54,941 nucleotides of DNA from Gammaproteobacteria bacterium (lineage in GTDB: Bacteria; Pseudomonadota; Gammaproteobacteria; Granulosicoccales; Granulosicoccaceae): assembly GCA_002746645.1 (NCBI GenBank), contig PDPU01000041.1:1-54941 (forward strand), read 5' to 3'. Shown one piece after another: positions 36,443-45,581 of this stretch; the first letter of the stretch is position 1; the number at the start of each line of letters is the position of its first letter. The position numbers were made by a program, and so were the translations under genes. Under the pieces are notes generated by a model. The model had not been told where the DNA came from and made no database searches. It saw nothing but the letters and a program-made list of their open reading frames with translations.

Positions 36443-39400
36443 CTATCGAGGCCTTGTCGACGTTGATCGGTCCAGCATTTCCACAATAAATGGTGCGGTA
36501 CGCGAGCGCTTCGACCGCGCGACCTTCGCCGGTGAGCCACGCGCCACCACGCGCCCGCCACCATCGCCTCCCTCGGGGCCCATGTCGACAAGCCAGTCGG
36601 CTTCGGCCAGGATATCGAGATTGTGTTCGATCACGATCACGCTGTTGCCGATGTCCACGAGGCGCTGCAGCACCGTGATGAGCATTTCCACGTCGGCCAT
36701 GTGCAGACCTACCGTGGGTTCGTCGAGGATATACAGGGTGTGCGTGGCGGCGAGGGGTTTGCCGCGCTTGTCCAGAGGGCCAGGCTTCGCTTTCGCCAGT
36801 TCGCTGACGAGTTTGATGCGCTGGGCTTCCCCGCCACTGAGTGTGCGGCTCTGCTGGCCGAGCGTGAGGTAACCGAGACCCACATCCTGCAGCAGCTTCA
36901 ACGGGTGGTGGATGCTCGGATGGGCCTCGAAGAAGGTCACGGCATTGTCGACGTTCATCATCAGGATGTCACCGATGCTCTGCTCGCGCCAGCGGATCGA
37001 GAGGGTTTCCTCGTTGAAGCGCCGGCCACCGCAGAGTTCACAGGGTACGCGCACGTCGGGCAGGAAATTCATTTCGATGCGTTGCATGCCCTGTCCCTGG
37101 CATTCCTCGCAGCGGCCACCGGTGGTGTTGAAGGAGAAGCGGCTGGCGTCATAGCCGCGGATGCGTGCTTCGGTGGTGCCGGCGTAGAGCTTCCGGATGT
37201 TGTCCCAGAAGCCGATGTAGGTGGCCGGGCAGGAGCGTGAGGTCTTGCCGATCGGCGTCTGGTCGACTTCCAGTACCCGGTCGATCGACTGCCAGCCCGC
37301 GATGCTTTCGCAGCCATCGATCCTGCCGAGCGAGCGGCGTCTGCCCGCCTTGTTGATGATGGCCAGGTTGTCGTGCAGCACGTCGCGCACCAGTGTGCTC
37401 TTGCCGGATCCCGACACGCCGGAAACGGCCACGAGGCGGTGCAGCGGAAAGGCGACGTTGACGTTCCTGAGGTTGTGGCGATGGGCGCCGATGATCTCGA
37501 GTTGCTCGTGCGCACGAGCGCGCGGCGGGTGCAGTGGATGCCGGAGCGGCTCGCGCAAGAAGCGGCCGGTGATCGAGTCCTTCGAGCGTGCCAGTGCCTT
37601 GAGCGTGCCGCTGGCGACCACTTCCCCGCCACGAACACCGGCCCCCGGGCCCATGTCGATGAGGTGATCGGCGCGTTGCATGGTGTCTTCATCGTGCTCG
37701 ACCACGATGATCGTGTTGCCCTTGTCGCGGAGGCGCGCGAGGGTGTCGAGGAGCTGGCGGTTGTCGCGCGGGTGCAGGCCGATGGTGGGTTCGTCGAGCA
37801 CGTAGCAGACGCCCTCGAGGCTCGAACCGAGTTGTGCCGCAAGGCGAATGCGTTGAGCTTCCCCGCCACTGAGCGACGGTGCCGAGCGGTCGAGTGTCAG
37901 GTAGTGCAGGCCTACCTGCTGGAGAAAATCGAGCCGCGTCTGCATCTCGGCGAGGATGTCGCGCGCGATCAAGCTTTCGCGCTCGTCGAGTTTCAGTTTT
38001 GCAAGCGTGGCCCCTGCTTCGGCGATGTTCCGTGCCGTGTACCAGACGATGTTGTGGTCCTTGAAGAGAACGGCAAGCGCTTCGGGCTTGAGCCGCTGCC
38101 CCTCGCAGGCCGGGCACGGCAGGGAGTCTTCCTTGCCGGTGCGCCAGTTGCGTTCCTCGCCGGTCTGTTCCTCGTCGAAGCCCGGGATGAGTTCGCCCGT
38201 GCCGAAACAGCTCTCGCACCAGCCGTGGCGCGAGTTCCACGAGAACATGCGCGGGTCGAGTTCGGGGAAACTCCGTTGACAGGAAGAGCAGGCGCGAGTC
38301 GTGGAGTAGAGTGTTTCGTGGCGCGTGTTGCGCTTGCTGCCAGCACCGTTCCCGCTGCCTGCCTTGTTTCTGCCAGCCTTGCTGCTGTCTGCCTTTTTAC
38401 CGCTTCCCTTGCTGCTGCCTGTCTTGCCGCTGCCGGACATCACCGCGACGCGGACCGCGCCGCTGCCGAAATCGACTGCGCGCTGCAGCATCTGCCGAAG
38501 CGCTTCCTCGTTCTTCGGCAGGATCTCGATTTCGCCCGTGGGCAGATCGATGTCGTGCTCGATGAAGCGATCGAGCCGTGGCCACTGGTGAGTGGAGGTG
38601 AGCGTGCCGTCGACCCTGAGTTCGTCGAAGCCCCTGCCGCGTGCCCACCTGGCCAGATCGGTGTAGTAGCCCTTGCGGCCGAGCACGAGGGGGGCAAACA
38701 GGGCAACACGTCTGCCGCGGTGAGCCTGCTGCAGTTGCGCGGCAATGGCATCGACGGTCTGAGCACTGATCGGCACCTCGCAGTCGGGGCAGTATTGAGT
38801 GCCGAGCCGCACGAACAGCAGCCGGATGAAATGGTAGAGCTCGGTCATCGTGGCAACCGTGCTCTTGCGCCCGCCGCGGCTGGTGCGCTGTTCTATGGCA
38901 ACGGTGGGCGGAATACCGTGAATGGCATCGACATCGGGTTGCGATGCGGGCTGCACGAACTGGCGCGCATAGGCGTTCAGCGATTCCAGATAGCGTCGCT
39001 GACCTTCGCGAAACACGATGTCGAAGGCGAGCGTGCTCTTGCCGCTGCCGCTCTTGCCGGTGATGACGGTGAGCTTGTTGCGCGGAATCGCGGTATCGAT
39101 GGATTTGAGATTGTGCTCGCGCGCGTTGTGCACGATGATGGCGGAATCGGCGCCGGCCGAACTGCCCGAATCGGGCGAGCGCCTGCCGCGATGCCGCGCA
39201 GGATGCTTGCCGGATGATCGTCCGCGCGCCGGAGCTTCGGCCACCGAGCGCGCCTCGCGGCGCAGGCGGTCGCTGGCATCGCCGAAGTCGCGCAGGGACA
39301 CGGCGGTGGCGCTGTCACCGTGCGCAATCAGTTCGGCCGGGGAGCCGCTGGCGACAACACGGCCACCGTGTTCACCCCCGCCGGGGCCGAGATCGATCAC

Positions 39401-42148
39401 GTGATCGGCGCTCGCGATCACGTCGAGGTTGTGCTCGACCACGAGCAGCGAATGGCCGGCGTCGAGCAGTTGGGAGAAGGCGCCGAGGAGTTTCTCGATG
39501 TCGGCGAAGTGCAGGCCCGTGGTGGGTTCGTCGAACAGAAACAGCATTGGCTTCTCTGCGGTCTTCGCTCGCTTCTTCCGACTGGCCGCTGCCTTGCCGA
39601 GGTAGGCTGCGAGTTTCAGACGCTGTGCTTCGCCGCCACTCAGGGTAGGCACCGGCTGGCCAAGCTCGAGGTAGCCCAGGCCGACATCATGCAGCGATGT
39701 CAGCGCGAGCACCACGGCAGCTTCGTCGGCGAAGAAGTCGAGCGCGCGGTCAACGGTCATCTCGAGCACATCGGCAATCGACTGCCCTTCGGCATCGCGC
39801 GCGTTGAACCACTTGATCTCGAGAAGCTCTGGCCGGTAGCGTCGTCCCTGACATTCGCCGCAGCGCAGATAGACGTCGGACAGGAACTGCATTTCCACGT
39901 GTTCGAAGCCATTGCCCGAACAGGCGGGGCAGCGCATGCCGGAATTGAAACTGAAGGCGCTGGCCCTGTAGCCGCGCTCCCTGGCCTCGGGCAACGCGGC
40001 GAAGAGCTTGCGAATGGCCTCGAAGGCGCCGGTGTAGCTGACCGGGTTCGAGCGCGCCGATTTCCCGATCGGCGACTGGTCCACCATGATCACGTCGCCG
40101 AACTGTTCGTGCCCGCTCAGCGAATCGAAGGCTTTGGGCATTTCGCCGGGCTTGCCGAAGGCTTCGAGCAATGCCGGATGGAGCGTGTCGTGAATGAGGG
40201 TCGACTTGCCCGAGCCGCTCGGCCCGGTGATGCAGACGAGCTGGTTGACGGGAACCGTCAGGGTAACGCTGTCGAGGTTGTTGCCGCGCGCGCCGTGCAG
40301 TACCAGTGGATCTCCTGCGGCAATGGCCGTACGGCGTTCGGGCAGACGCAACTCGCGGTTGCCGTTGAGGTACTGCGCCGTCAGCGAACGCTTGCGTGAC
40401 AGGAGTTGCGTCGGGCGCCCCTTGAACACGATGTTGCCACCCGCCTTGCCGGGGCCGGGGCCCATGTCGATGATGCGGTCGGCCGCGAGCATCACCTGCG
40501 GGTCATGCTCGACCACGATGAGGCTGTTGCCGGCATCGCGAAGCCGTTCGAGCACGGCGATGATGCGATCCATGTCGCGCGGGTGCAGGCCGATGCTCGG
40601 CTCGTCGAGCACGAACAGCGTGTTGACGAGCGAGGTGCCGAGTGCCGTGGTCAGATTGATGCGCTGCACTTCGCCCCCCGAGAGGGTGCGCGACTGGCGG
40701 TCGAGCGTCAGGTAGTCGAGCCCCACTTCGTTGAGGTAGGCAAGACGTGACTGCATCTCGCCGGTGACGGTGGCCACGGCGGGGGTGTCATCCGCAAGTC
40801 GGGCAACGAAGGTCTGCAGCCGCGCCAGCGGCAGGCGCATCATGTCGGCCACGTTGAGCCCGGGTAGCTGCGCCATCGCGGCATCGCTCAGGGGATTGGC
40901 CGGGTCGCGGTAGCGCGACAGGGGCTTGATCACCGCATTGCCGTCATCGAGACTGCCGATGCGCCACAGCAGTGATTCGGGTTTCAGCCGAGCGCCATGA
41001 CAGGCGGGGCATTCGTCGTAGCGCCGGTAGCGTGCGAGCATCACGCGCACGTGCATCTTGTAGGCGCGCGCCTCGAGGTAGTCGAAGAAACCCTTGACGC
41101 CGTACCAGTGTTTCCTTGCGTCATCCCGGCCATCGCCATGAATCACCCAGTCACGCTGAGCCTCATCGAGTTCACCGTAGGGAATGTCGAGCGGAATGCC
41201 CTGTTTCTTTGCCTCGCGCACGAGGTCGCGCTGACAGACAAGATTGGTTTTCGTCTGGAATACCTTGACGGCCCCTGCAGCGAGGCTCAGCGACTCGTCG
41301 GGAATGGCGAGTCGATAATCGATGCCGATCACGCGGCCGAATCCGCGGCAGGTTTCGCAGGCACCGATGGGTGAGTTGAAGGAGAAGGAAGAGGGCAGGG
41401 GGTCGCGGTAGGCGATGTCGCAGTGTTCGCAGTGCAGTCTTGCCGAGTGGCGCGTGGTGGCAGTGATCTCGCGTTCGTCGTCGAGTGCGTGAACGTTCAG
41501 CAGCCCGTGCCCGTGCTGGAACGCTGCCTCCAGCGCTTCGACGAAGCGGCTGCGGTTGCGCCGGTCGAGCCTGAGACGGTCCTGCACGATACGAAGGTGC
41601 ATGGTGTCCTGCTCGAGCAGGCGCGTGTAACCCTGGCGTGCCAGCCAGGCGGTGATTTCGTCCGCCGAGAAGTTCTCCGGAATGGCGACATCGAAACTCA
41701 CCATCACACGACCCTTGTCACGGGCAAGCCACGCCTCGGCGATGTGCTCGGGCGTTTCCCGTTCGACGAGGTGGCCGCAACCGCCGCAGTACAGTGACGC
41801 CTGCCGCGCGAACAGGAGCTTGATGTAGTCGTTGAGTTCGGTCATGGTGCCGACCGTGGAGCGCGAGGTGCGCACCGGGTTGATCTGGTCGATGGCGATG
41901 GCCGGCGGGATGCCATCGATGCGATCGACCTGCGGCTTGTCCATGCGGTCGAGAAACTGCCGTGCATAGGGTGAGAAGGTTTCGACGTAACGACGCTGAC
42001 CCTCGGCATAGATGGTGTCGAAGGCGAGCGTCGACTTGCCGCTGCCACTGACACCCGTGATCACGATGAGTTCGCCGTGCGGCAGCGTCAGATCGAGGTG
42101 GCGGAGGTTGTTCTGGTGGGCGTTCTGTATGCGGATGGCATTGCTCAT
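36443..42148 (-). CDS. uvrA: Double-length UvrA (two fused UvrA modules)
   Basis: 1901 aa, about twice the usual 940. Each half is a complete UvrA-like module with two ABC ATPase sites. The Walker A lysines are Lys38 (GVSGSGKST), Lys648 (GPSGSGKST), Lys1037 (GKSGSGKST) and Lys1583 (GVSGSGKST). Each half has two LSGGE signatures (LSGGEVQRINL, LSGGEAQRLKL, LSGGEAQRIRL, LSGGEAQRIKL) and CxxC zinc modules (YCGGCGH, RCPACSGNG, CSSCQRS, CEECQGQG). A basic, Ser/Gly-rich linker lies near residue 960, and a Ser/Gly/Lys repeat insert lies in the second half near residue 1250. UvrA scans DNA for bulky lesions as a dimer and loads UvrB; a fused dimer could do so as a monomer. No uvrB or uvrC lies nearby, so this may be an extra copy. 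Confidence 0.95.
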   Translation of the reverse strand: MSNAIRIQNAHQNNLRHLDLTLPHGELIVITGVSGSGKSTLAFDTIYAEGQRRYVETFSPYARQFLDRMDKPQVDRIDGIPPAIAIDQINPVRTSRSTVGTMTELNDYIKLLFARQASLYCGGCGHLVERETPEHIAEAWLARDKGRVMVSFDVAIPENFSADEITAWLARQGYTRLLEQDTMHLRIVQDRLRLDRRNRSRFVEALEAAFQHGHGLLNVHALDDEREITATTRHSARLHCEHCDIAYRDPLPSSFSFNSPIGACETCRGFGRVIGIDYRLAIPDESLSLAAGAVKVFQTKTNLVCQRDLVREAKKQGIPLDIPYGELDEAQRDWVIHGDGRDDARKHWYGVKGFFDYLEARAYKMHVRVMLARYRRYDECPACHGARLKPESLLWRIGSLDDGNAVIKPLSRYRDPANPLSDAAMAQLPGLNVADMMRLPLARLQTFVARLADDTPAVATVTGEMQSRLAYLNEVGLDYLTLDRQSRTLSGGEVQRINLTTALGTSLVNTLFVLDEPSIGLHPRDMDRIIAVLERLRDAGNSLIVVEHDPQVMLAADRIIDMGPGPGKAGGNIVFKGRPTQLLSRKRSLTAQYLNGNRELRLPERRTAIAAGDPLVLHGARGNNLDSVTLTVPVNQLVCITGPSGSGKSTLIHDTLHPALLEAFGKPGEMPKAFDSLSGHEQFGDVIMVDQSPIGKSARSNPVSYTGAFEAIRKLFAALPEARERGYRASAFSFNSGMRCPACSGNGFEHVEMQFLSDVYLRCGECQGRRYRPELLEIKWFNARDAEGQSIADVLEMTVDRALDFFADEAAVVLALTSLHDVGLGYLELGQPVPTLSGGEAQRLKLAAYLGKAAASRKKRAKTAEKPMLFLFDEPTTGLHFADIEKLLGAFSQLLDAGHSLLVVEHNLDVIASADHVIDLGPGGGEHGGRVVASGSPAELIAHGDSATAVSLRDFGDASDRLRREARSVAEAPARGRSSGKHPARHRGRRSPDSGSSAGADSAIIVHNAREHNLKSIDTAIPRNKLTVITGKSGSGKSTLAFDIVFREGQRRYLESLNAYARQFVQPASQPDVDAIHGIPPTVAIEQRTSRGGRKSTVATMTELYHFIRLLFVRLGTQYCPDCEVPISAQTVDAIAAQLQQAHRGRRVALFAPLVLGRKGYYTDLARWARGRGFDELRVDGTLTSTHQWPRLDRFIEHDIDLPTGEIEILPKNEEALRQMLQRAVDFGSGAVRVAVMSGSGKTGSSKGSGKKADSSKAGRNKAGSGNGAGSKRNTRHETLYSTTRACSSCQRSFPELDPRMFSWNSRHGWCESCFGTGELIPGFDEEQTGEERNWRTGKEDSLPCPACEGQRLKPEALAVLFKDHNIVWYTARNIAEAGATLAKLKLDERESLIARDILAEMQTRLDFLQQVGLHYLTLDRSAPSLSGGEAQRIRLAAQLGSSLEGVCYVLDEPTIGLHPRDNRQLLDTLARLRDKGNTIIVVEHDEDTMQRADHLIDMGPGAGVRGGEVVASGTLKALARSKDSITGRFLREPLRHPLHPPRARAHEQLEIIGAHRHNLRNVNVAFPLHRLVAVSGVSGSGKSTLVRDVLHDNLAIINKAGRRRSLGRIDGCESIAGWQSIDRVLEVDQTPIGKTSRSCPATYIGFWDNIRKLYAGTTEARIRGYDASRFSFNTTGGRCEECQGQGMQRIEMNFLPDVRVPCELCGGRRFNEETLSIRWREQSIGDILMMNVDNAVTFFEAHPSIHHPLKLLQDVGLGYLTLGQQSRTLSGGEAQRIKLVSELAKAKPGPLDKRGKPLAATHTLYILDEPTVGLHMADVEMLITVLQRLVDIGNSVIVIEHNLDILAEADWLVDMGPEGGDGGGRVVARGSPAKVARSKRSRTAPFIVEMLDRSTSTRPR

Positions 42149-42203
42149 GGCCGTAGTGTACGGGAAGGCTGACGCCGCCCGCGAAGCGCGCTAGAGTGAG
42201 CGT

Positions 42204-42974
42204 ATGGACACAGTGACACTTGATCAGACCACCATCGAAGACTTCAACCGCGACGGCTATTTCGTGCTGCGGCAGTTCGTGCCACCGGACGAGGTTGCAG
42301 CGCTCATCGAGATCGTGGATGATTCGCTGAACCCGGCGCTCGCGCCGGTCGAATACGAGGCCGACGTGCACTATCCGGGCGCGCCCGCTTCACGCAAGGC
42401 CCCGGGCGGGCATACGCCGCGCCGCCTCATGTGTGCCTGTACGCGCCATCAGCGGTTTCGTGCCATTGCCGAACACCCCGAGGTGGTCCGGATAATGAAG
42501 GTTCTGCTGGAAAGCCCGCGTATTCGCCTGTCGCAGAATCATCACAACTGCATCATGACCAAGCATCCGGGGTTCAGCAGTGTCACGAGCTGGCATCAGG
42601 ATATGCGCTACTGGCGTTTTGATCGGCGCGAACTCGTCAGCACCTGGCTGGCACTCGGATCCGAGCGCAAGGAGAACGGCGCATTGCTGGTGATTCCCGG
42701 TTCACACACCATGGAGTTCGATCCCGGACAGTTCGACGCGGCACTCTTTTTCAGAACCGATCTCGAGGAAAACCAGTCCCTGCTCGCACGCGCCAGGGTC
42801 GTCGAACTCGACGCGGGCGACATGCTTTTCTTCCACTGCCGTACCATGCACGCGGCCGGAGAGAACACCACCGATGCCATCAAGCGTTCGCTGGTGTTCA
42901 CCTATCATGCAGCGGACAATGCGCCCATTCCCGAAACACGCTCGGCGGTGTTCGAGGACATTCCGCTTGATTGA
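42204..42974 (+). CDS. Phytanoyl-CoA dioxygenase (PhyH)-family protein
   Basis: 256 aa. Fe(II)/2-oxoglutarate oxygenase fold: the iron ligands are His131 and Asp133 in TSWHQDMRYW and probably His216 in CRTMHAAGENTT, with the 2-oxoglutarate-binding Arg likely in KRSLVFTYH. The opening EDFNRDGYFVLRQFVPPDEV is usual for PhyH proteins. These hydroxylate varied small molecules or lipids (ectoine hydroxylase is one branch), and the substrate is not predictable here. It runs divergently from the uvrA-like gene with a 55-nt gap. Confidence 0.9.
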   Translation: MDTVTLDQTTIEDFNRDGYFVLRQFVPPDEVAALIEIVDDSLNPALAPVEYEADVHYPGAPASRKAPGGHTPRRLMCACTRHQRFRAIAEHPEVVRIMKVLLESPRIRLSQNHHNCIMTKHPGFSSVTSWHQDMRYWRFDRRELVSTWLALGSERKENGALLVIPGSHTMEFDPGQFDAALFFRTDLEENQSLLARARVVELDAGDMLFFHCRTMHAAGENTTDAIKRSLVFTYHAADNAPIPETRSAVFEDIPLD

Positions 42975-43069
42975 GGCCTGGCTGATCGTGAACTGGCCGG
43001 AGGTTGGCAGGAGGCTGAAACTGACGGGATGCCTGAACCAGTGACGTCCTTGTCGATGGTGAGGGATCC

Positions 43070-43987
43070 ATGATGTGCGCGGGCCACGATCCGCTTGACG
43101 AACTCAAGATCGCGCTTGGGGAAATGCTGCCCGAGAACGGCAATGCCGGTTTTGCGGTCAGGTGGGTGTCGGATTGCGTGGAACAATTGCCGGCGGCGGA
43201 GCGGGCCTTGCTCGGACGGGCATCGGCGAAACGGCAGCGCACCTTTTCGAGCGGCAGGGCGGCGGCTCGCGCTGCGCTGACTTCACTCGGCCATGCGTCG
43301 GTGATCGTCGGTCGTGGTGACTCGGGCGAACCCCTCTGGCCCGATGGTATCGCCGGCTGCATTTCCCATACCGACGAGCTTGCGCTTGCCGTGGCCTTGC
43401 CCGTGGCTTTGCCCGTGGCTTTGCCCGCGGCCTCGCCTGTGGACATGCGTCTCGATGGTCGAATGCGCCTTGCGGGCAGTTCGGATGGTGATCGGGGTGG
43501 AGAAAGGGAAGGCGATCGGGGTGGCAAAACGGAGGGCGACCTGCTGTCGATCGGTATTGATGTCGAGCCGGTACGACCGATCGAGCAGGGTGTCTGGAAC
43601 ATGGTCGCCGTCGAAAGCGAGCGCGCACATCCGCAGGCCCACCTCGACTGGTACCGCATTGCGCTGTTCTCGCTGAAAGAAGCAGCCTACAAGGCGATGT
43701 TTCCCTTGTGCCGGCGTTTCATCAACTTCGATGAACTGGCGTTGACGCAACCAATGCAGTTCGCCAGGGTGTCACCCGGTGCCGGGCGGCCACCATCGAA
43801 TGGTGGCATACCGCTGTACGAAGAAGCCGAGCTCATCTGGCCGCTTGAGGCCGCCTTTGCCACCGCGAGCGAGCAACTTGCCGAAGAACTCGACAATGTT
43901 GCCCTGGATGCGAAGGCGCTCTACTGGCGCGGCAACATGATCAGTTGTGTGGTGGCACGTGCCGAGGAATCGCGGCACATGTCTTGA
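43070..43987 (+). CDS. 4'-Phosphopantetheinyl transferase (EntD/Sfp superfamily) with repeat insert
   Basis: 305 aa. It transfers phosphopantetheine from CoA to carrier-protein serines. The family blocks are RQRTFSSGRAAARAALTSLG, then GEPLWPDGIAGCISHTDELALAVA, then SIGIDVEPVRPI (Mg-binding Asp and Glu), then LFSLKEAAYKAMFP (Mg-binding Glu and basic Lys), as in EntD-type enzymes. Between the His block and the IDVEP motif, usually only about 15 residues apart, lies an insert of about 50 residues made from a VALP repeat and a GDRGG-type repeat. The insert lies near the active-site edge, so some effect on activity is possible. No NRPS or PKS gene is nearby. Confidence 0.87.
   Translation: MMCAGHDPLDELKIALGEMLPENGNAGFAVRWVSDCVEQLPAAERALLGRASAKRQRTFSSGRAAARAALTSLGHASVIVGRGDSGEPLWPDGIAGCISHTDELALAVALPVALPVALPAASPVDMRLDGRMRLAGSSDGDRGGEREGDRGGKTEGDLLSIGIDVEPVRPIEQGVWNMVAVESERAHPQAHLDWYRIALFSLKEAAYKAMFPLCRRFINFDELALTQPMQFARVSPGAGRPPSNGGIPLYEEAELIWPLEAAFATASEQLAEELDNVALDAKALYWRGNMISCVVARAEESRHMS
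43391..43537 (+). repeat. 12-nt and 24-nt in-frame tandem repeats in the PPTase gene
   Basis: GTGGCTTTGCCC-like 12-nt units run from 43391 to 43438 (four copies, the last diverged), coding VALP. Two 24-nt units starting GATCGGGGTGG run 43490-43513 and 43514-43537. Both keep the frame. Confidence 0.88.
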
Positions 43988-43999
43988 TGACCTTCACCG

Positions 44000-44045
44000 A
44001 CCGGTGGGGGTGATTGTTGATACGTTGAGTCACCCACCCACCGGT
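44000..44045. terminator. Bidirectional hairpin between convergent PPTase and ankyrin genes
   Basis: ACCGGTGGGGGTGA (44000-44013) pairs with TCACCCACCCACCGGT (44030-44045) with a two-base bulge, across a 16-nt loop. It lies between the plus-strand PPTase stop and the minus-strand ankyrin stop, so it can terminate both. T-runs are weak. Confidence 0.6.
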
Positions 44046-44083
44046 GGGAATTGTTCGCTGCGATCTGAACCTGACCGCGACCC

Positions 44084-44602
44084 TTACAAGGTATCGAGGT
44101 CGATGTCGAACTGGCTCAGCATTTCGCGCACTGACTTGTTCCCTTCGGGCTTCATGTCGGCATCGGCGCCTGCGTCCCTGAGCAGGACCAGCTTGTCGGT
44201 GTCCATGAGCATCGCGGCGTAGTGCATGGGGGTGAGCCCCTTGTCGTCGACGGCATCGAGATCGACATCCTTTGCAATAACCATTTCCAGCACTTCGGTG
44301 CCCGGGCCCATGACGGCGGCGTGCGCGATGGTTGCACCATCTTCGCTGGCGAAGTTGGCATCGGCGCCGTGCTCGAGCAGCACCTTGGCGACCTCTGCGC
44401 GACCGGTAGCCGCCGCAATCTGCAGTGCGGTGCGACCATCGGTCTGTTTGTCGGGATCGCCGCCGGCTGCAATGTACGATTCCACTTCGGCCACATTGTC
44501 ATCGGCAACGGCATTCTGGAAGGCATTGAAATCCTGCGCCAGCACTGCAAGAGGCGACAGTGCCAGCAGCGCGACCAACAGAGAGCGAACATATCGATTC
44601 AT
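44084..44602 (-). CDS. Secreted ankyrin-repeat protein
   Basis: 172 aa from the ATG at 44602; the longer frame upstream is not signal-like. The N-terminus is a signal peptide (RSLLVALLALSPLAVLA, then QDFNAF). Four to five ankyrin repeats follow: AVADDNVAEVESYIAAGGDPD, DGRTALQIAAATGRAEVAKVLLEHGADAN, DGATIAHAAVMGPGTEVLEMV and KGLTPMHYAAMLMDTDKLVLL. Probably periplasmic, binding a partner protein. No partner gene is evident; cobV runs divergently just behind its start. Confidence 0.9.
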   Translation of the reverse strand: MNRYVRSLLVALLALSPLAVLAQDFNAFQNAVADDNVAEVESYIAAGGDPDKQTDGRTALQIAAATGRAEVAKVLLEHGADANFASEDGATIAHAAVMGPGTEVLEMVIAKDVDLDAVDDKGLTPMHYAAMLMDTDKLVLLRDAGADADMKPEGNKSVREMLSQFDIDLDTL

Positions 44603-44720
44603 GGCGTGTACTATTCCCTTGGGCATGAGCGTGGATTGACGGAACAAATGATGACCGTTACGGTTTGTCTTGCGTGTTACGCCTTGGTAATTCCGGAGGA
44701 GCGAAAAGAGGCCGTGCAAC

Positions 44721-45581
44721 ATGTCTGACGGGCTCGCCCGCTTTCTGCTGGCGCTGCAGTTCATGACGCGCCTGCCGATACGTTCGGAAAGTTACTACAC
44801 CGACGAGCGGATGGCCGCTTCCGTGCGTCACTATCCGCTCGTGGGTTGTCTGATCGGTGCGCTGATGGCGCTGGTCTGGGTAATCGGTATTCAGTGGTGG
44901 CCGGTATCGGTGACGCTGGCGCTGGCGTTGACGGCAGGCCTGCTGCTCACCGGCGCCTTCCACGAGGATGGGCTTGCCGACACTTTCGACGGTATCGGCG
45001 GCGGCCTGACCCCCCAGCGTTCGCTCGAGATCATGAAGGATTCCCGCCTCGGCAGTTACGGCGCGCTGGCGCTGATGGCTGTTCTCGGCACGAAGTTCGT
45101 GACGTTGCTGGCGCTGGCAGGTAGCGGAACGGGTGCGGAGGCTCTGGTCGTGACGGGCAGTTCCAGCGACGGCTCTCCGGACGGTTTTCCGGTGGCGGAG
45201 ACGCTGCCCGGTGCGGGCGGCGTGTGGGTCGTCGCGGGCGCGCTGATCGCAGCGCATGGGCTCTCGCGCCTGTCCAGCGTGCTGGTGATTGCAAGCAGCA
45301 ACTACGTGCGCGAAGAAGGAACCGCGAAACCGGTGTCGCGTGGTATCGATCGTGAAAGCCTCTTGGTTGCCATCGGTATCGGTCTGGCCATCGTGATCTG
45401 CGGTGCCTTTCTGTGGCCATTTTCTGCGCTGGTCGGCGCGCTGGTCGGCCTGGGTGCGGGGCACGCGCTCATGCGCCTGTTCTTCGAGCGCAAACTCGGC
45501 GGCTACACCGGTGATACGCTCGGTGCCGTACAGCAGTGCAGCGAACTCGGTTTCCATCTCGGGCTGCTGGCATGCCTCTGA
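44721..45581 (+). CDS. cobV: Adenosylcobinamide-GDP ribazoletransferase (cobalamin-5'-phosphate synthase)
   Basis: 286 aa, named CobV in the aerobic pathway and CobS in enteric bacteria. It joins adenosylcobinamide-GDP with alpha-ribazole (phosphate) in the inner membrane. The family signature is LLTGAFHEDGLADTFDGIGGG followed by RSLEIMKDSRLGSYG, with the acidic Mg-binding residues. FLLALQFMTRLPI at the N-terminus and the C-terminal GGYTGDTLGAVQQCSELGF fit as well. A Ser/Gly-rich loop of about 35 residues near position 140-175 is longer than usual. The next gene overlaps it by 10 nt. Confidence 0.93.
   Translation: MSDGLARFLLALQFMTRLPIRSESYYTDERMAASVRHYPLVGCLIGALMALVWVIGIQWWPVSVTLALALTAGLLLTGAFHEDGLADTFDGIGGGLTPQRSLEIMKDSRLGSYGALALMAVLGTKFVTLLALAGSGTGAEALVVTGSSSDGSPDGFPVAETLPGAGGVWVVAGALIAAHGLSRLSSVLVIASSNYVREEGTAKPVSRGIDRESLLVAIGIGLAIVICGAFLWPFSALVGALVGLGAGHALMRLFFERKLGGYTGDTLGAVQQCSELGFHLGLLACL

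Noticed and set aside
37373..39217. Long plus-strand open frame opposite the uvrA-like gene
   Set aside because: Mirror of the conserved UvrA coding sequence; no family resemblance or ribosome site.
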